64,000 nt of DNA from Alviniconcha marisindica (taxonomy: Eukaryota > Mollusca > Gastropoda > Provannidae): the NCBI GenBank assembly GCA_018857735.1, contig JABMCL010000803.1:115001-179000 (forward strand). Direction: 5' to 3'. The stretch's first letter is position 1, and each line of letters begins with the position of its first letter. Below, piece after piece: positions 11,712 to 21,542 of this stretch. The translations under genes and the position numbers were made by a program. Below the pieces are notes generated by a model. That model made no database searches and had not been told where the DNA came from. It was given only the letters and a program-made list of their open reading frames with translations.

Positions 11712-12754
11712 TGTAGCCGTGGTGTCTTCCCTGGTGTCTGTGCTTTGATACAGCACAAACCAAAGCTAGCATCAGAGCGCATCACAGAGAGCTATAACCA
11801 AGCGATATCCAAATCGGCGGACCAGCCTGTGTTTGTGTGTGGTGATTTCGACACGTGCAACATTACTAATCTTCTTCCAAACCTGCATCAGTATATCACC
11901 TGCCCCACGCGTCTCAACAAACCATTGAATATGCGCTATGGCAACGTTCCTCAGGCGTCCGTTGCTAAGTGCAGGCCTCCACTCGGTCGGTCAGACCATA
12001 ACGTTGCACATTTGCTTCCTAAACACAGACAGAAAGTGAAGACTGCTAAATCGACAGTAAAAACTCTCAGGCAATGGACTGATAATAGTGTTGAAGACTT
12101 GAGGGGGTGTTTCCAGGCCACTAATTGGTGGGTCGTCTTTGATAGCTGAGCAGACGGGAATGAACTGGCAGACACTATCACTTCTTATAATTATTACGTT
12201 TAGTCAAGACAGTGTAATACCATCCAAAGAAATTCGTGTTTATCCAAACAACAAGCCCTGGGTAACGAAAGACCTGAAAATGCACTTGAACGAAAAGAAG
12301 CGTGTTCAGGGTGATTCATGTAAAGTGAAAATGATGAACAAAGAATTTAGAATCAGGGCCAAAACTGCCAAAATAGAACATAAGAACATAAGAACAAAGT
12401 AGAAAAGAAGTTTAAAGATGGCAATTAACGTTAGAGAAGCCTGGCGGGGACTGAACACCATGATGGGAAGGACGCAGAAGCAGCAGCGCCCTCACTCTGA
12501 TGACCCTGTACAATTCGTCAATGAACTCAATCATTTTACCCTGTACAATTCGTCAATGAAAATCATTTTACCCTGTACAGTTCGTCACTGAACTCAGTCG
12601 GTTTTATGCATGTTTTGATGTCACAGACTTTAGTTGTGAGCGTAATTACGTGTGTGACGGTCTTGTCCCTTCTCCAGTTGTGATAAATGAGCCTGAAATG
12701 ACGAAGTGTTTTCTTCATGTTCATCCTCACAAAATTCCAGGGCCTGATGGGGAA

Positions 12755-12774
12755 GGGGGGGGGGGGGGGGGGGG
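12755..12774. repeat. (G)20 homopolymer inside LINE RT
   Basis: Twenty G residues directly after the GPDG motif of the reverse transcriptase. It breaks the reading frame. Confidence 0.93.
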
Positions 12775-12899
12775 TGCAGGTGTTGAAACTGTGCCAAGCG
12801 ACTTGGTCCTATGTTTGCTCAGCTTTCCCAATTGCTGATGAATCTGCATGTTGCAAATGGAAGACTTCTACCATCATCCCAATTCCAAAGAAAACTGTA

Positions 12900-13535
12900 G
12901 CTAAATCCCGTTCTTAATTGGACGAATGTTTGTTCTCGAACCTAGTTGGAAGTATTCGGCGAACCTAGTTGGTTCTTAACTGGGAGGACCTTTCTTCGCG
13001 AACCTAGTTGGAAGTATTCGTCGAACTGCGACGAAGCTATATTCGGGGTCCAAAAAGCTTCGTTCAACATTTCTGGGAACATTCGCCCTATTCGACGAAC
13101 ATTGCCTCTCCTATGGATGAAGAAGAAATAAAAATGGATGACGGTGTCGCTGGGTTCTTCATTCGCTTCGGAGGTAATTTGCTTATTCAGTTTGACTTGT
13201 GGGAGGCGCAGCCTTGTCTCGGCGACCCAGAATGAGATAGTAGTTAGTTGAATTACCCTGTGAGGGATGATTAAAGCATATTGACTTGACTTGACTTGAC
13301 TTTAGCCTACAGTTTCGATCATACTGTCTGCTGCGCGTCTGCCGCAAGTTCGGGCCGAAGCTTGCATCTCATTACAAGCCAGCTGAGAACGAAGAAAAGT
13401 TCGTCGAACTGTCCGAACCATGTTCGGCGAACTAAAAGTTCAGTTAAGAAACGAATCATAGTTCGTCGAACTGTGCGAAGTATGTTCGGCGAACAAACAT
13501 TCGCCCAGTTAAGAACGGGCTTTAGGCTCACACTC
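12900..13535. mobile_element. Foldback element inserted in LINE reverse transcriptase
   Basis: The left end CCCGTTCTTAATTGGACGAA (from about 12907) is mirrored at the right by TTCGCCCAGTTAAGAACGGG (ending about 13524). Pairing extends to CTAAAT/CTTTAG outside and to GTTTGTTC/GAACAAAC inside. Both arms are filled with sub-repeats around TTCGGCGAACCTAGTTGG and GTTCGTCGAACTG, giving a dense hairpin-forming structure. The centre (about 13090-13370) contains no ORF with a recognised product and has a (TTGAC)4 tract at about 13279-13300. This suggests a non-autonomous foldback DNA element. Confidence 0.7.
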
Positions 13536-13970
13536 CGAGCATCGCTTTCCGGCACCTTCCTCCAAACTCTGCCAGATTTAGTTACGCCACTGAAGGGGCA
13601 CTCTTTATCTCCGCGCAGCTGTCCACCGACGCTGTCAGCGCCCTCCGAAAGGTTTGGGTACTGATAAGGCTGTGGAAGCAGCCTAACGCCCAAGCACGCA
13701 CGAACGCACGAACTATGAGACGCATCCACCCCAGATAAAGAAAAAGAGTTCCGTCTCGATTCAAACAATTGTGGTTTTATTCGTGCTGGTGTAAACTTTG
13801 TTGGCGGCTATAAACGACACGCCTTGTCTTATTTCAGTTATTTGTAACAAACTTACTACTGAGCACCAACGAAAAGCTGCTTGTTAGCTGACAGTTTTCA
13901 GGAACCTATGGCGTAACTAAATACGGCAGTGGTTGAAGGAAGGATGTCGTAAACCAGTGCTTGGAGTTTG
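13536..13970. other. Remainder of the insertion splitting the LINE
   Basis: Not LINE-like and not part of the visible inverted arms. The LINE resumes at GCTAAGGCTATGAATGAC (13971), and GCTAA also sits just before the insertion (12900-12904). The whole 12905-13970 block may therefore be one insertion with a 5-bp duplication, or two nested ones. No gene is recognised in it. Confidence 0.45.
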
Positions 13971-14400
13971 GCTAAGGCTATGAATGACTTCCGTCCTGTG
14001 GCTCTGATCTCGGTTGTTGCTAAATGTTTTGAAAGATATGTGTAACCAGCCGACAACAGCTGTTGCCGGTCGCTTGGACCCACTGCAATTTGCATATAGG
14101 GCGGGGAGCGGGGTTGAAGATGCAGCGTTGACGCCTGTTAACGTGATTACCAATCACTTGGACACGACTGGTTCTTATGTGCGAGTACTTTTTATGGATT
14201 TTTCGTATGCCTTCAGTTCTATTCAGCCGTATGCATTGCTTCAACGGCTTTTGGATCTGAATATTAACCATAGCGTTAATATTTGGTTAAGAGAGTTTCC
14301 GACTGATTGCCCGCAGCGTGTCAGCTGGATGGATTTCTTTCCGAGCAACTTGTACTAAACAGTGGTGTGCCTCAGGGGTATGTTCTTTCTCCAGTGCGCG
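13971..14400 (+). mobile_element. CR1/L2-group LINE, continuation of RT domain
   Basis: Continues the element interrupted at 12904. AKAMNDFRPVALISVVAKCFERYV is followed after a frame change by DPLQFAYRAGSGVEDA and VRVLFMDFSYAFSSI (palm motif A, with F-x-x-A-F). Then comes NINHSVNIWLREF and, in another frame, LVLNSGVPQGYVLSPV (the PQG block). The YADD motif is not reached because sequence similarity ends near 14400. Joining the two parts gives an uninterrupted consensus order, which supports a later insertion between them. Confidence 0.75.
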
Positions 14401-14641
14401 AACAGTACATTTTATTTTTTATTGAACAGTATACGCACATATATGTGCACCTACTTATAAACATGAGTGATATTCTGTATTTACTCTTGATAAGACCATA
14501 GTATGAACTATGGTACTTGTTTTAGAATGATGGCAATTTTGTTTTCCTCTTCTTGGTGTTGCGATGGTACTGCTGGATTACTTTTTTAAATTATGTTAAT
14601 TATTTTATTGTGTTATTATGATTATATTATGTGAGAAGTAG

Positions 14642-14645
<4 letters not shown>

Positions 14646-14714
<69 letters not shown>
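14646..14714. repeat. (GT)n microsatellite
   Basis: Pure GT run in AT-rich DNA between the two LINE pieces (14401-14857). No gene is seen in that interval. Confidence 0.95.
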
Positions 14715-14718
<4 letters not shown>

Positions 14719-14857
14719 CGTTCGTGCGTGTATTTGCGTGTGCGTATTAGTGTGAGTGTGTGAGGGTGACTATTGTTAGGATAGCTTATGATTGTTTTGA
14801 CGTTCGGCTGATATTAGTTTGATATTGTATGTATTATAGTCTTCACTTCTTGTTACA

Positions 14858-15132
14858 CTTCCTGCTTACCTCTCTGAACTGCTGCATGTCTACATTCCAT
14901 CTCGTACACTACGCTCTTCTTCTGACACCCGCATGCTAGAAATACAACAATACAAACGCAAGACTCATGGCTTTCGCACCTTCTCTTGCTTTGGACCCCA
15001 CATTTGGAATTCACTCACACAAGACCTTAGACACTGCTCAACCCTGTCATCTTTTAAAGCCAAACTGAAAACCTTCCTCTTCTCACAGTATTTCCATTCT
15101 AAATAATATCAGTACCCACTTTCTGCTACAGT

Positions 15133-15213
<81 letters not shown>

Positions 15214-15376
15214 TGCGTTTAATTTTTTTTAATGTATAACACTTTATGTAAATTGTTTTGGTAGGACTATGCTTTACATGTGTATAGAATATCATATTTA
15301 GGATAATATGTATCATGTGAGCGCTCAGGGCGTTGATGAACGCATGATAAATGTACATTATTATTATTATTATTAT
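14858..15376 (+). mobile_element. 3' end of a CR1/L2-type LINE with (ATT)n tail
   Basis: An 82-codon open frame (14858-15106) encodes the usual C-terminal end of CR1/L2/Rex1-type ORF2. It reads LPAYLSELLHVYIPSRTLRS, FRTFSCFGPHIWNSLTQDLR and LSSFKAKLKTFLFSQYF, then a stop. The 3' UTR contains a (GT)n run (15135-15212) and ends with ATGTGAGCGCTCAGGGCGTT followed by TGTACA(TTA)n at about 15350-15376. The same terminal block recurs at 51751-51858, so this is the family 3' end. It is truncated on the 5' side. Confidence 0.75.
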
Positions 15377-15730
15377 TTTTTAAATTGTTATATATATTTT
15401 TTCTTTTCTTTTTCGTTGCTGTTGTTAGTATTTTTATTAGTTTTTTGTTTTGAGTCTTTCTATTTGTGTATGGGTAGATGGTGGGTGTCTGTAAGTGGTA
15501 TCGTATTGTATGTAGTACACTAACTTTTTGTCTCCTTATATATATATTTTCTACGTGTGTACGACTGAGTAGATGGTCGGTGCTATAAGTGCGGTAGTAT
15601 GCATTTGTAGAGGCTGAACAAAAGAGGGAAAGTTTTATATGTGGGGAAATTAGTTTGATAAATAATTGTGATAGTGTTTAGTTGGGTGGGGAAGGCTAAT
15701 GGATATGTGTGGGTACCGGTGGGTCTGTCA
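15377..15730. other. AT-rich sequence, no gene
   Basis: T-rich low-complexity DNA. Nothing recognisable. Confidence 0.5.
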
Positions 15731-15734
15731 CTGT

Positions 15735-15904
<170 letters not shown>

Positions 15905-16155
15905 CAGCGTACTATTAGTACTTATGTGAATCAATCAGTTATATCTGTTACTGCCTTATCTGCTGGTTGCATGCTAATGATTACATGTATAACTGAGTGA
16001 TGTATGCACTGCATGCATGTGTGCATCTGTCGCTGGGAACACGCAAGTTTCGTGTGGAGATGTTTATGCTTCATGTATGAACAAAAGAGCACTCATTCGT
16101 TTATAAATGATGTCTGGTTAATAAAAATAAAAAAATAAACAGTTATTATTCACGT

Positions 16156-16217
16156 GTAGCTCAGTAAGGACAGTTTTGACTAAACCTAAAGTACAATCTT
16201 TCGAAAAGAAAGTTTTC

Positions 16218-16303
<86 letters not shown>
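16156..16303 (+). repeat. Interspersed repeat end plus (CT)n
   Basis: CAGTAAGGACAGTTTTGACT...AAACCTAAAGTACAATCTTT...AAGTTTTCGAATTCTCTC is followed by a long CT run (16221-16302). The same non-microsatellite block occurs at about 55394-55480. The CT tract therefore appears attached to a dispersed element end rather than arising independently. Confidence 0.65.
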
Positions 16304-16306
<3 letters not shown>

Positions 16307-16469
16307 GTTTTATTCATTTATTTGCTTTCTTTCTTGTGAACTTCTGTGAGCGCCACCACAGCTTCAGGCCTCACAAATAGGTTCACACGAGTGGAGCCAA
16401 GTGCACAAGTTGGCTGGATGCCCAGTGTTTTCAGTTATATAGTATAACATTTGGGGGTACGAAGTTTAA

Positions 16470-16475
16470 CACACA

Positions 16476-16511
<36 letters not shown>
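16470..16511. repeat. (AC)n microsatellite
   Basis: Short AC run with two CCC-type interruptions. Confidence 0.93.
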
Positions 16512-16512
<1 letters not shown>

Positions 16513-16665
16513 CCACGAGAGCCTGCATATAACTATAGTGTATCCGATGAGGAACAAGACATCTGGGCTTGACTCAGTCACTGTCCCGAAAGCGGTATTT
16601 GCCATGACTACACGTGTCCTGTCCCCCTCCACGCGACACGATCACAGCACGGTGTCTCAATCACT

Positions 16666-16732
16666 ATTTAAGTTACAGAGCCGAGTTTTGTAGACCATGT
16701 AGGTCTACAAAACTCGGCTCTGTAACTTAAAT
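16666..16732. repeat. Perfect 31-bp inverted repeat with 5-nt loop
   Basis: The arm 16666-16696 (ATTTAAGTTACAGAGCC..., ending GTAGACC) is followed by a 5-nt spacer ATGTA. Its exact reverse complement follows at 16702-16732. No mismatch is seen. Perfect arms of this length point to a recent inverted duplication, a young hairpin element, or an assembly foldback. Confidence 0.9.
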
Positions 16733-17523
16733 GCGTTCAAGTAATTCGGGCAGCGTTTCTTTTGGCTTCAGAGTTTGTATAATCATTGCAATCAACCCTC
16801 ATGTAAAAATGAGCAGACCTTATCCTTCAGCTGTGATCGTCTGTGCACTGACCCGATCACAAAGCTGCTGGCCTGTCTGCGGCGCGTTTTGAAACCGTGG
16901 AAAGACAAAACAGGAGCTCCCCCCCCCCACCCCCCATTCCCCTTCCCTCCCAGAGTGGGCGGTATTGTCGTCACGGCTGAAAGACACTGACTAAACCGCT
17001 CCGGGGTCCAAGCCTCCAATAGGCAGCGAGAGGCATGAGCATGCAGCAGTGTAACACGTATACGAGACGACTGTCTTTAAAAACAACAACGATTAAACAT
17101 GAATGGACTACCGCTGGTAACGCTCCGTGTGTTTTCAATGTGGCTGTCAGTCCTGTGAAAATGCGCTGGATGTCGACACAACGACAGCCTAGAAACCAGA
17201 CATTTTCAAAACGGCTTGCTTGTGACTGGCTCAGTTACTACCCGTCTCTTCCACCGTCCCGTCACAGTCCGATCAAGACCAAATCTATGACAATCGCTAT
17301 AGACAGAAACATCCAAATTGTCCCCGCTTACCGCTCGAACTCCTACACGGGGCAAAAATTGATCAAGTGTCGAAACTCCGTGGCTTAGAATCAATACACA
17401 AGGGAGTTAATTAGCGCTCGAAAGACGTCACACAAACACAACAACAAAGACCTGAGTCGCCTATGGTAACTCACCTGGCATGCGAGTAAATACAAGGTAC
17501 ATAAACTCACCAAAGGTACATCC

Positions 17524-17526
<3 letters not shown>
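16733..17526. other. No recognisable gene
   Basis: The ORF at 17035-17388 has no recognised domain. Nothing else is supported. Confidence 0.45.

Positions 17527-17567
<41 letters not shown>
17527..17567. repeat. (GT)n microsatellite
   Basis: Short GT run directly beside the element fragment that follows. Confidence 0.93.
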
Positions 17568-17573
17568 TGTGTA

Positions 17574-18164
17574 TGCGTAGGGAAGCGGGGTGGGGAGTGA
17601 AGGAAGTAGGTTGGAAGCATACAATTTAATGAAGTCAGCGCTTGCTATAACATAACTTTCATTTACATCAACCAGGAAACAGTGTCTGTGTTGGAAAAGA
17701 CACAAGCAAACAAAATATTTACAACATGAAAGCAAGAGTAAAGATTAAACAACAGCAATTATGTAATAAATACAGTATCCATGTAGTTTACCTGTAGGCT
17801 ACAAAGTGCATACGTGATGGTAACAAAATGATTAATAATAAAGCGCACAAAAAGTGTGCATGACTTGCATCCAAGACCAGTATCTCACCGTGTCGCGGTG
17901 AGTATCAAAGACACAGCAGTATCAATTAAATGGTGAAGGCTCACAGTGTCACAGTAAGTATAAAAGACACAGCCAGTATCAATTAACTGTTATAGTTCAG
18001 GAGTTGTGTGAGAGTCGAGGTGGCCGTCCTGGGCTGTCCGTCCTAACGAGCCTTCTGGTTTCCGTGGACGTAAAGCTATATTGAACCATGCTTCGGCACT
18101 GGTCTCAGCTTGTCCCTAATATGTCAACTGACATCTGAGGACATTAAGCAACACTACCTACCCA
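17574..18164 (+). mobile_element. Short relative of the 39.7-42.0 kb foldback element
   Basis: 17574-17690 (GTAGGGAAGCGGGGTGGGGA..., GGTTGGAAGCAT, TTGCTATAACATAACTTTCA, CAACCAGGAAAC) matches the left arm of the element at 39684-41975. 17997-18164 (TCAGGAGTTGTGTGAGAGTC...CAACACTACCTACCC) matches 41607-41774 of that element. Between them lies a tandem duplication of about 60 bp with GTATCAATTAA and AAAAGACACAG blocks (17880-17995). The right terminal arm is not seen here. Confidence 0.6.
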
Positions 18165-18583
18165 AGTAACTGATGAAGGCAAATTGACTACATAACCAGT
18201 ATATAATAGTATGCAATAAAGTAACACAAGGAAAAACAGGATACCAAGATAATTCTTAACTAAACAGGAAGAGTGAGATATTTGTTACAGCAGTTCCACT
18301 TAAAGGGCCCCTGAACACTGATTTTGACCGATTTTGACCGATTTTAGTTTCAGATCTCGTCTTTGGTATATTCCACCAACTAAATATTTCCACACAGTAA
18401 ATACTGGTATATATCCCGTGCCTCAGTAATAATTTCATATTTTTCAAGTGTATTTAATGCTTATGAATCGCAAAACAAGACCAATATGTCAGCATGGGCA
18501 AGGGAAATAACCGCTGTAGGCGCGCCCAACGTAACGTTTCTCTGTTGTTGTTTTGCAAGCTGACGAGTCTTCTTGCTGTGTTT

Positions 18584-18586
<3 letters not shown>
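18165..18586. other. No recognisable gene
   Basis: AT-rich sequence with a small tandem duplication (GATTTTGACC repeated near 18320-18342). No gene is seen. Confidence 0.5.
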
Positions 18587-18667
<81 letters not shown>

Positions 18668-18694
18668 GCGCGCGCGCACATGCACACACACACG
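18587..18694. repeat. Compound (AC)n(GC)n microsatellite
   Basis: AC run followed by a CG-alternating stretch (18653-18678) and a short AC tail; Z-DNA-prone. Confidence 0.95.
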
Positions 18695-18879
18695 TAAAGC
18701 CCGCCATAACCACCCGCTCTTCCCGTGAAGTATATTAATATTTTGTTGTGGTGTTGATTGTGAAGAAACTGACAGGACAGTAATTGTGTAGTACACTAGT
18801 TGCTGCGCAATGGCGAGGGGACACTGCCTTAACATTTTGTTGTTCTGGCGGCGGTCCACGGCATCCTTAGTCTTCCGGG

Positions 18880-19050
18880 TTGGCGCCTCCGGTTGAGCTT
18901 TCACTCTTTCGTCCCCGTCCCTAATAAACATTCTCGTTTTTGTGGACGTTAAGCAAAACATTTCCCTTTCACACGCACTAGCTCTCGCCTCTGTGGAAGT
19001 TAAGCAAAATTATTCCCCACACACACTCTCCGTCCCTAAAAAGCAAAATG
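18880..19050 (+). repeat. Tandem SINE 3'-end fragments
   Basis: CGTCCCTAATAAACATTCTC...GTGGACGTTAAGCAAAAC is followed by two shorter variants (CTCTGTGGAAGTTAAGCAAA; CTCCGTCCCTAAAAAGC). These match the 3' end of the tRNA-derived SINE at 6065-6372. Confidence 0.5.
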
Positions 19051-19276
19051 TTTACTTACACATATTCGCTTACATCCACACAAGTAAAAGGAGTTATCAC
19101 AATACGGTGAGTTAAAATGCCCCCAATATTTCGGCCTCGGCCTTCTTCTGGGGCGGGGGGGGGGGGGGGGGGAGGTATTTTAACTGCACTGTGTGTATAT
19201 GTATATATGAAGGGAGGGGTGTGCTGGTGTTGGTGTGCATGTCCGTAGACCACTGCTTTTGCCATTACGTGTATCG

Positions 19277-19614
<338 letters not shown>

Positions 19615-19846
19615 AACGCCAGGGAGATAGGAGGGATATATAAGTCAGAAAAGAATGTGTGACAGATTGAAAGACACGTGACAGTTTGTAATCTTTTCTG
19701 GCTTGGACAGGTAACCAATGAAGAGCTTGAAGAAGAGCTTGCACGTGGTCACGTTTGGACAGGTAACCAATGAAGAGCTTGAAGAAGAGCTTGCACGTGG
19801 TCACGTTTACGTGTTTTGAAAACCAGTTTTGCTGCAGAGTTCTAAA

Positions 19847-19850
<4 letters not shown>
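19615..19850 (-). pseudogene. LINE reverse-transcriptase thumb fragment with 52-bp duplication
   Basis: The minus-strand frame reads KRDHVQALLQALHWLPVQAR followed by KDYKLSRVFQSVTHSF. This is the conserved RDHxTPLLxxLHWLPVxxR segment of CR1/L2-type LINE ORF2. The segment is duplicated in tandem: the 52-bp unit starting TTGGACAGGTAACCAATG at 19703 repeats at 19755. Microsatellites flank both sides (19279-19614 and 19847-19976). Confidence 0.65.
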
Positions 19851-19977
<127 letters not shown>

Positions 19978-20341
19978 AGAAGGTAAAGTGGGCAGCCAGA
20001 CAGAATAAAATTACAACAGCTCCAAAATGTCCAACTTGGAGAGAACAAACGCACGGACCGTAGGTTTGGTTTTTCAACAATTAGGTACTGGCGGATAGGG
20101 CTGATTCGTCTGATTTCCACGCAAACACAACGGCAGAATGTGCTTGTCAAAAATCATGCTATCTGAAATCATGAAACCAAGGTTGCGAGCACAGGTCATG
20201 AACGGAATATCGGCAGTGCCAACAGGAAGAGAAGTGGGCTGAGCGTCAGGAAAAATGGTTTGTTTTATGTCATATAAAATCTCTCAAAGTACTCGCCAAA
20301 ATCCAGCAAGAGAGTTCGCTGGTACAGCCAACAGAAAGCAC

Positions 20342-20344
<3 letters not shown>

Positions 20345-20423
<79 letters not shown>
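20345..20423. repeat. (AT)n plus poly-T
   Basis: AT run with two interruptions, followed by a T run (20399-20423). Confidence 0.94.
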
Positions 20424-20789
20424 AACGATAGGTCTACGCTTGTATTTTCAAACTGAATAAAGCCTTGGACAGGTTACGCTGTGAATATAATTTAGACCCA
20501 GAGGTGGGATCTTTCTTTGTTTGTTTGTTGTTTTTCTACATGGGAGATTGCCGCATTCTTTCTGTGAGCATTTTGCATTGTTACTTGCAGCAGCAACAGT
20601 AGTAGTAGTTGTTGTAGTAGTAGGGTATTAGTAGTAGAAGAGCAGGCGTAGGCTGGTAGTTTTCATTTTGCTGAATCGGCTGGTGCAGTGTGTTGGAGGA
20701 GGAGAAAGAAAGATGCTTAAGTATGTTAGGTAGCTGCCTGAGTGTGTGAGTGTTGGCGTCATGCAGTGACAGCTGACGACAGCAGTGGA

Positions 20790-20900
20790 TCAATACGTGG
20801 GACGTGGTCAGGGCGGGCGGGTCGCCCGTGCCCGCCGTGTCTTCTCTGTCCCTGAACCGCTGCGCTCTATGACGTCAGCGACCTCCAGTAGACAGCTGTG
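20790..20900 (+). promoter_or_regulatory. Candidate promoter region of the claudin-like gene
   Basis: A GC-rich block (GGGCGGGCGGGTCGCCCGTG near 20811-20830) is followed by a perfect CRE palindrome TGACGTCA at 20870-20877. This lies about 410 bp upstream of the ATG at 21284, in otherwise AT-leaning DNA. The position and motif suggest a promoter, but no transcription start can be read from sequence. An upstream non-coding exon is also possible. Confidence 0.3.
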
Positions 20901-21283
20901 CAGTTGCCATCGGGCAGGTAGAATAGTTTTGTCATTAGCACACCTGAAACAGCTTTAGCGTTTTTCCTTAATGATAGTAGGCTACACCGTTGATGACAAC
21001 GAGCGTGCGCTCAGTGTTTTCAAATGACGCGCTGTGTGGACTGATTTGTTTCAGAACTTATGCCCAGCTCACTGAAATTTCGCGACTGACTATTGGTAAC
21101 AGCATTCTTTTGGTGCCTTAATCAAGACATTTTTAACCACACAAATGAGACAAATAACTGACAGAACACTATTCAGTGTTAGTAAACGAAGACAATCTGC
21201 AAAATGTCCAACTGTGCTGAAGTGTCAGTGGAGAATACTCGTCAGTGAGCTGATTAACGAAGAGCCGAGACAGGGAAATAAAC

Positions 21284-21542
21284 ATGACGGCGTTTTCCAG
21301 CCGCAGGGTCGGTTACAAAATTGGAGCCATATTGCTGATGCTCTCGTTCGCTGTCTTCGTGATTGGGTACTCGACACCATACTGGAGTCACGGCGAATTC
21401 CAGATAATATCCACTGTCCGGGAGATGACCGCTGGTCAGGTGTCCTACTCCTACAGCCGAGGGCTGTGGCTGCTGTGCCAGACGGCCAGGGCCTACACCA
21501 TCAGCACCTACAGCTGCAGCAGCACGGGCGTACTGGGAGTGG
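21284..21542 (+). CDS. Claudin-like gene, exon 1
   Basis: Codes residues 1-86 plus one base: short N-terminus, first membrane segment and the first extracellular loop with the W...GLW..C...C signature. The donor GTTAGT at 21543 is chosen because it gives phase 1, matching exon 2. The alternative GTGGGT at 21539 would give a phase mismatch. Confidence 0.82.

Larger units (their letters stand above)
11307..12904 (+). mobile_element. CR1/L2-group LINE, 5' part, with 2A-like motif
   Basis: ATG at 11307 opens a hydrophobic leader (GVILSVLAVMIL), an in-frame TAG at 11373, then LRCNDVERNPGPDNH: a DVExNPGP 2A-like ribosome-skipping motif as known at the start of some CR1-group LINE ORFs. A coiled-coil-like stretch follows (VERQLTLSHNAVTQDM, IELLNKKLQN). 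After frameshifts comes the C-terminal end of the apurinic endonuclease domain (VCGDFDTCNI at about 11835, PPLGRSDHNVAHL at about 11975). The linker reads VYPNNKPWVTKDLKMHLNEKKR at about 12240, and the reverse transcriptase begins with KIPGPDG (12730) and STIIPIPKKT (12870). Multiple frameshifts, a 20-nt G run at 12755-12774 and the insertion starting at 12905 make it inactive. The element resumes at 13971. Confidence 0.8.
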
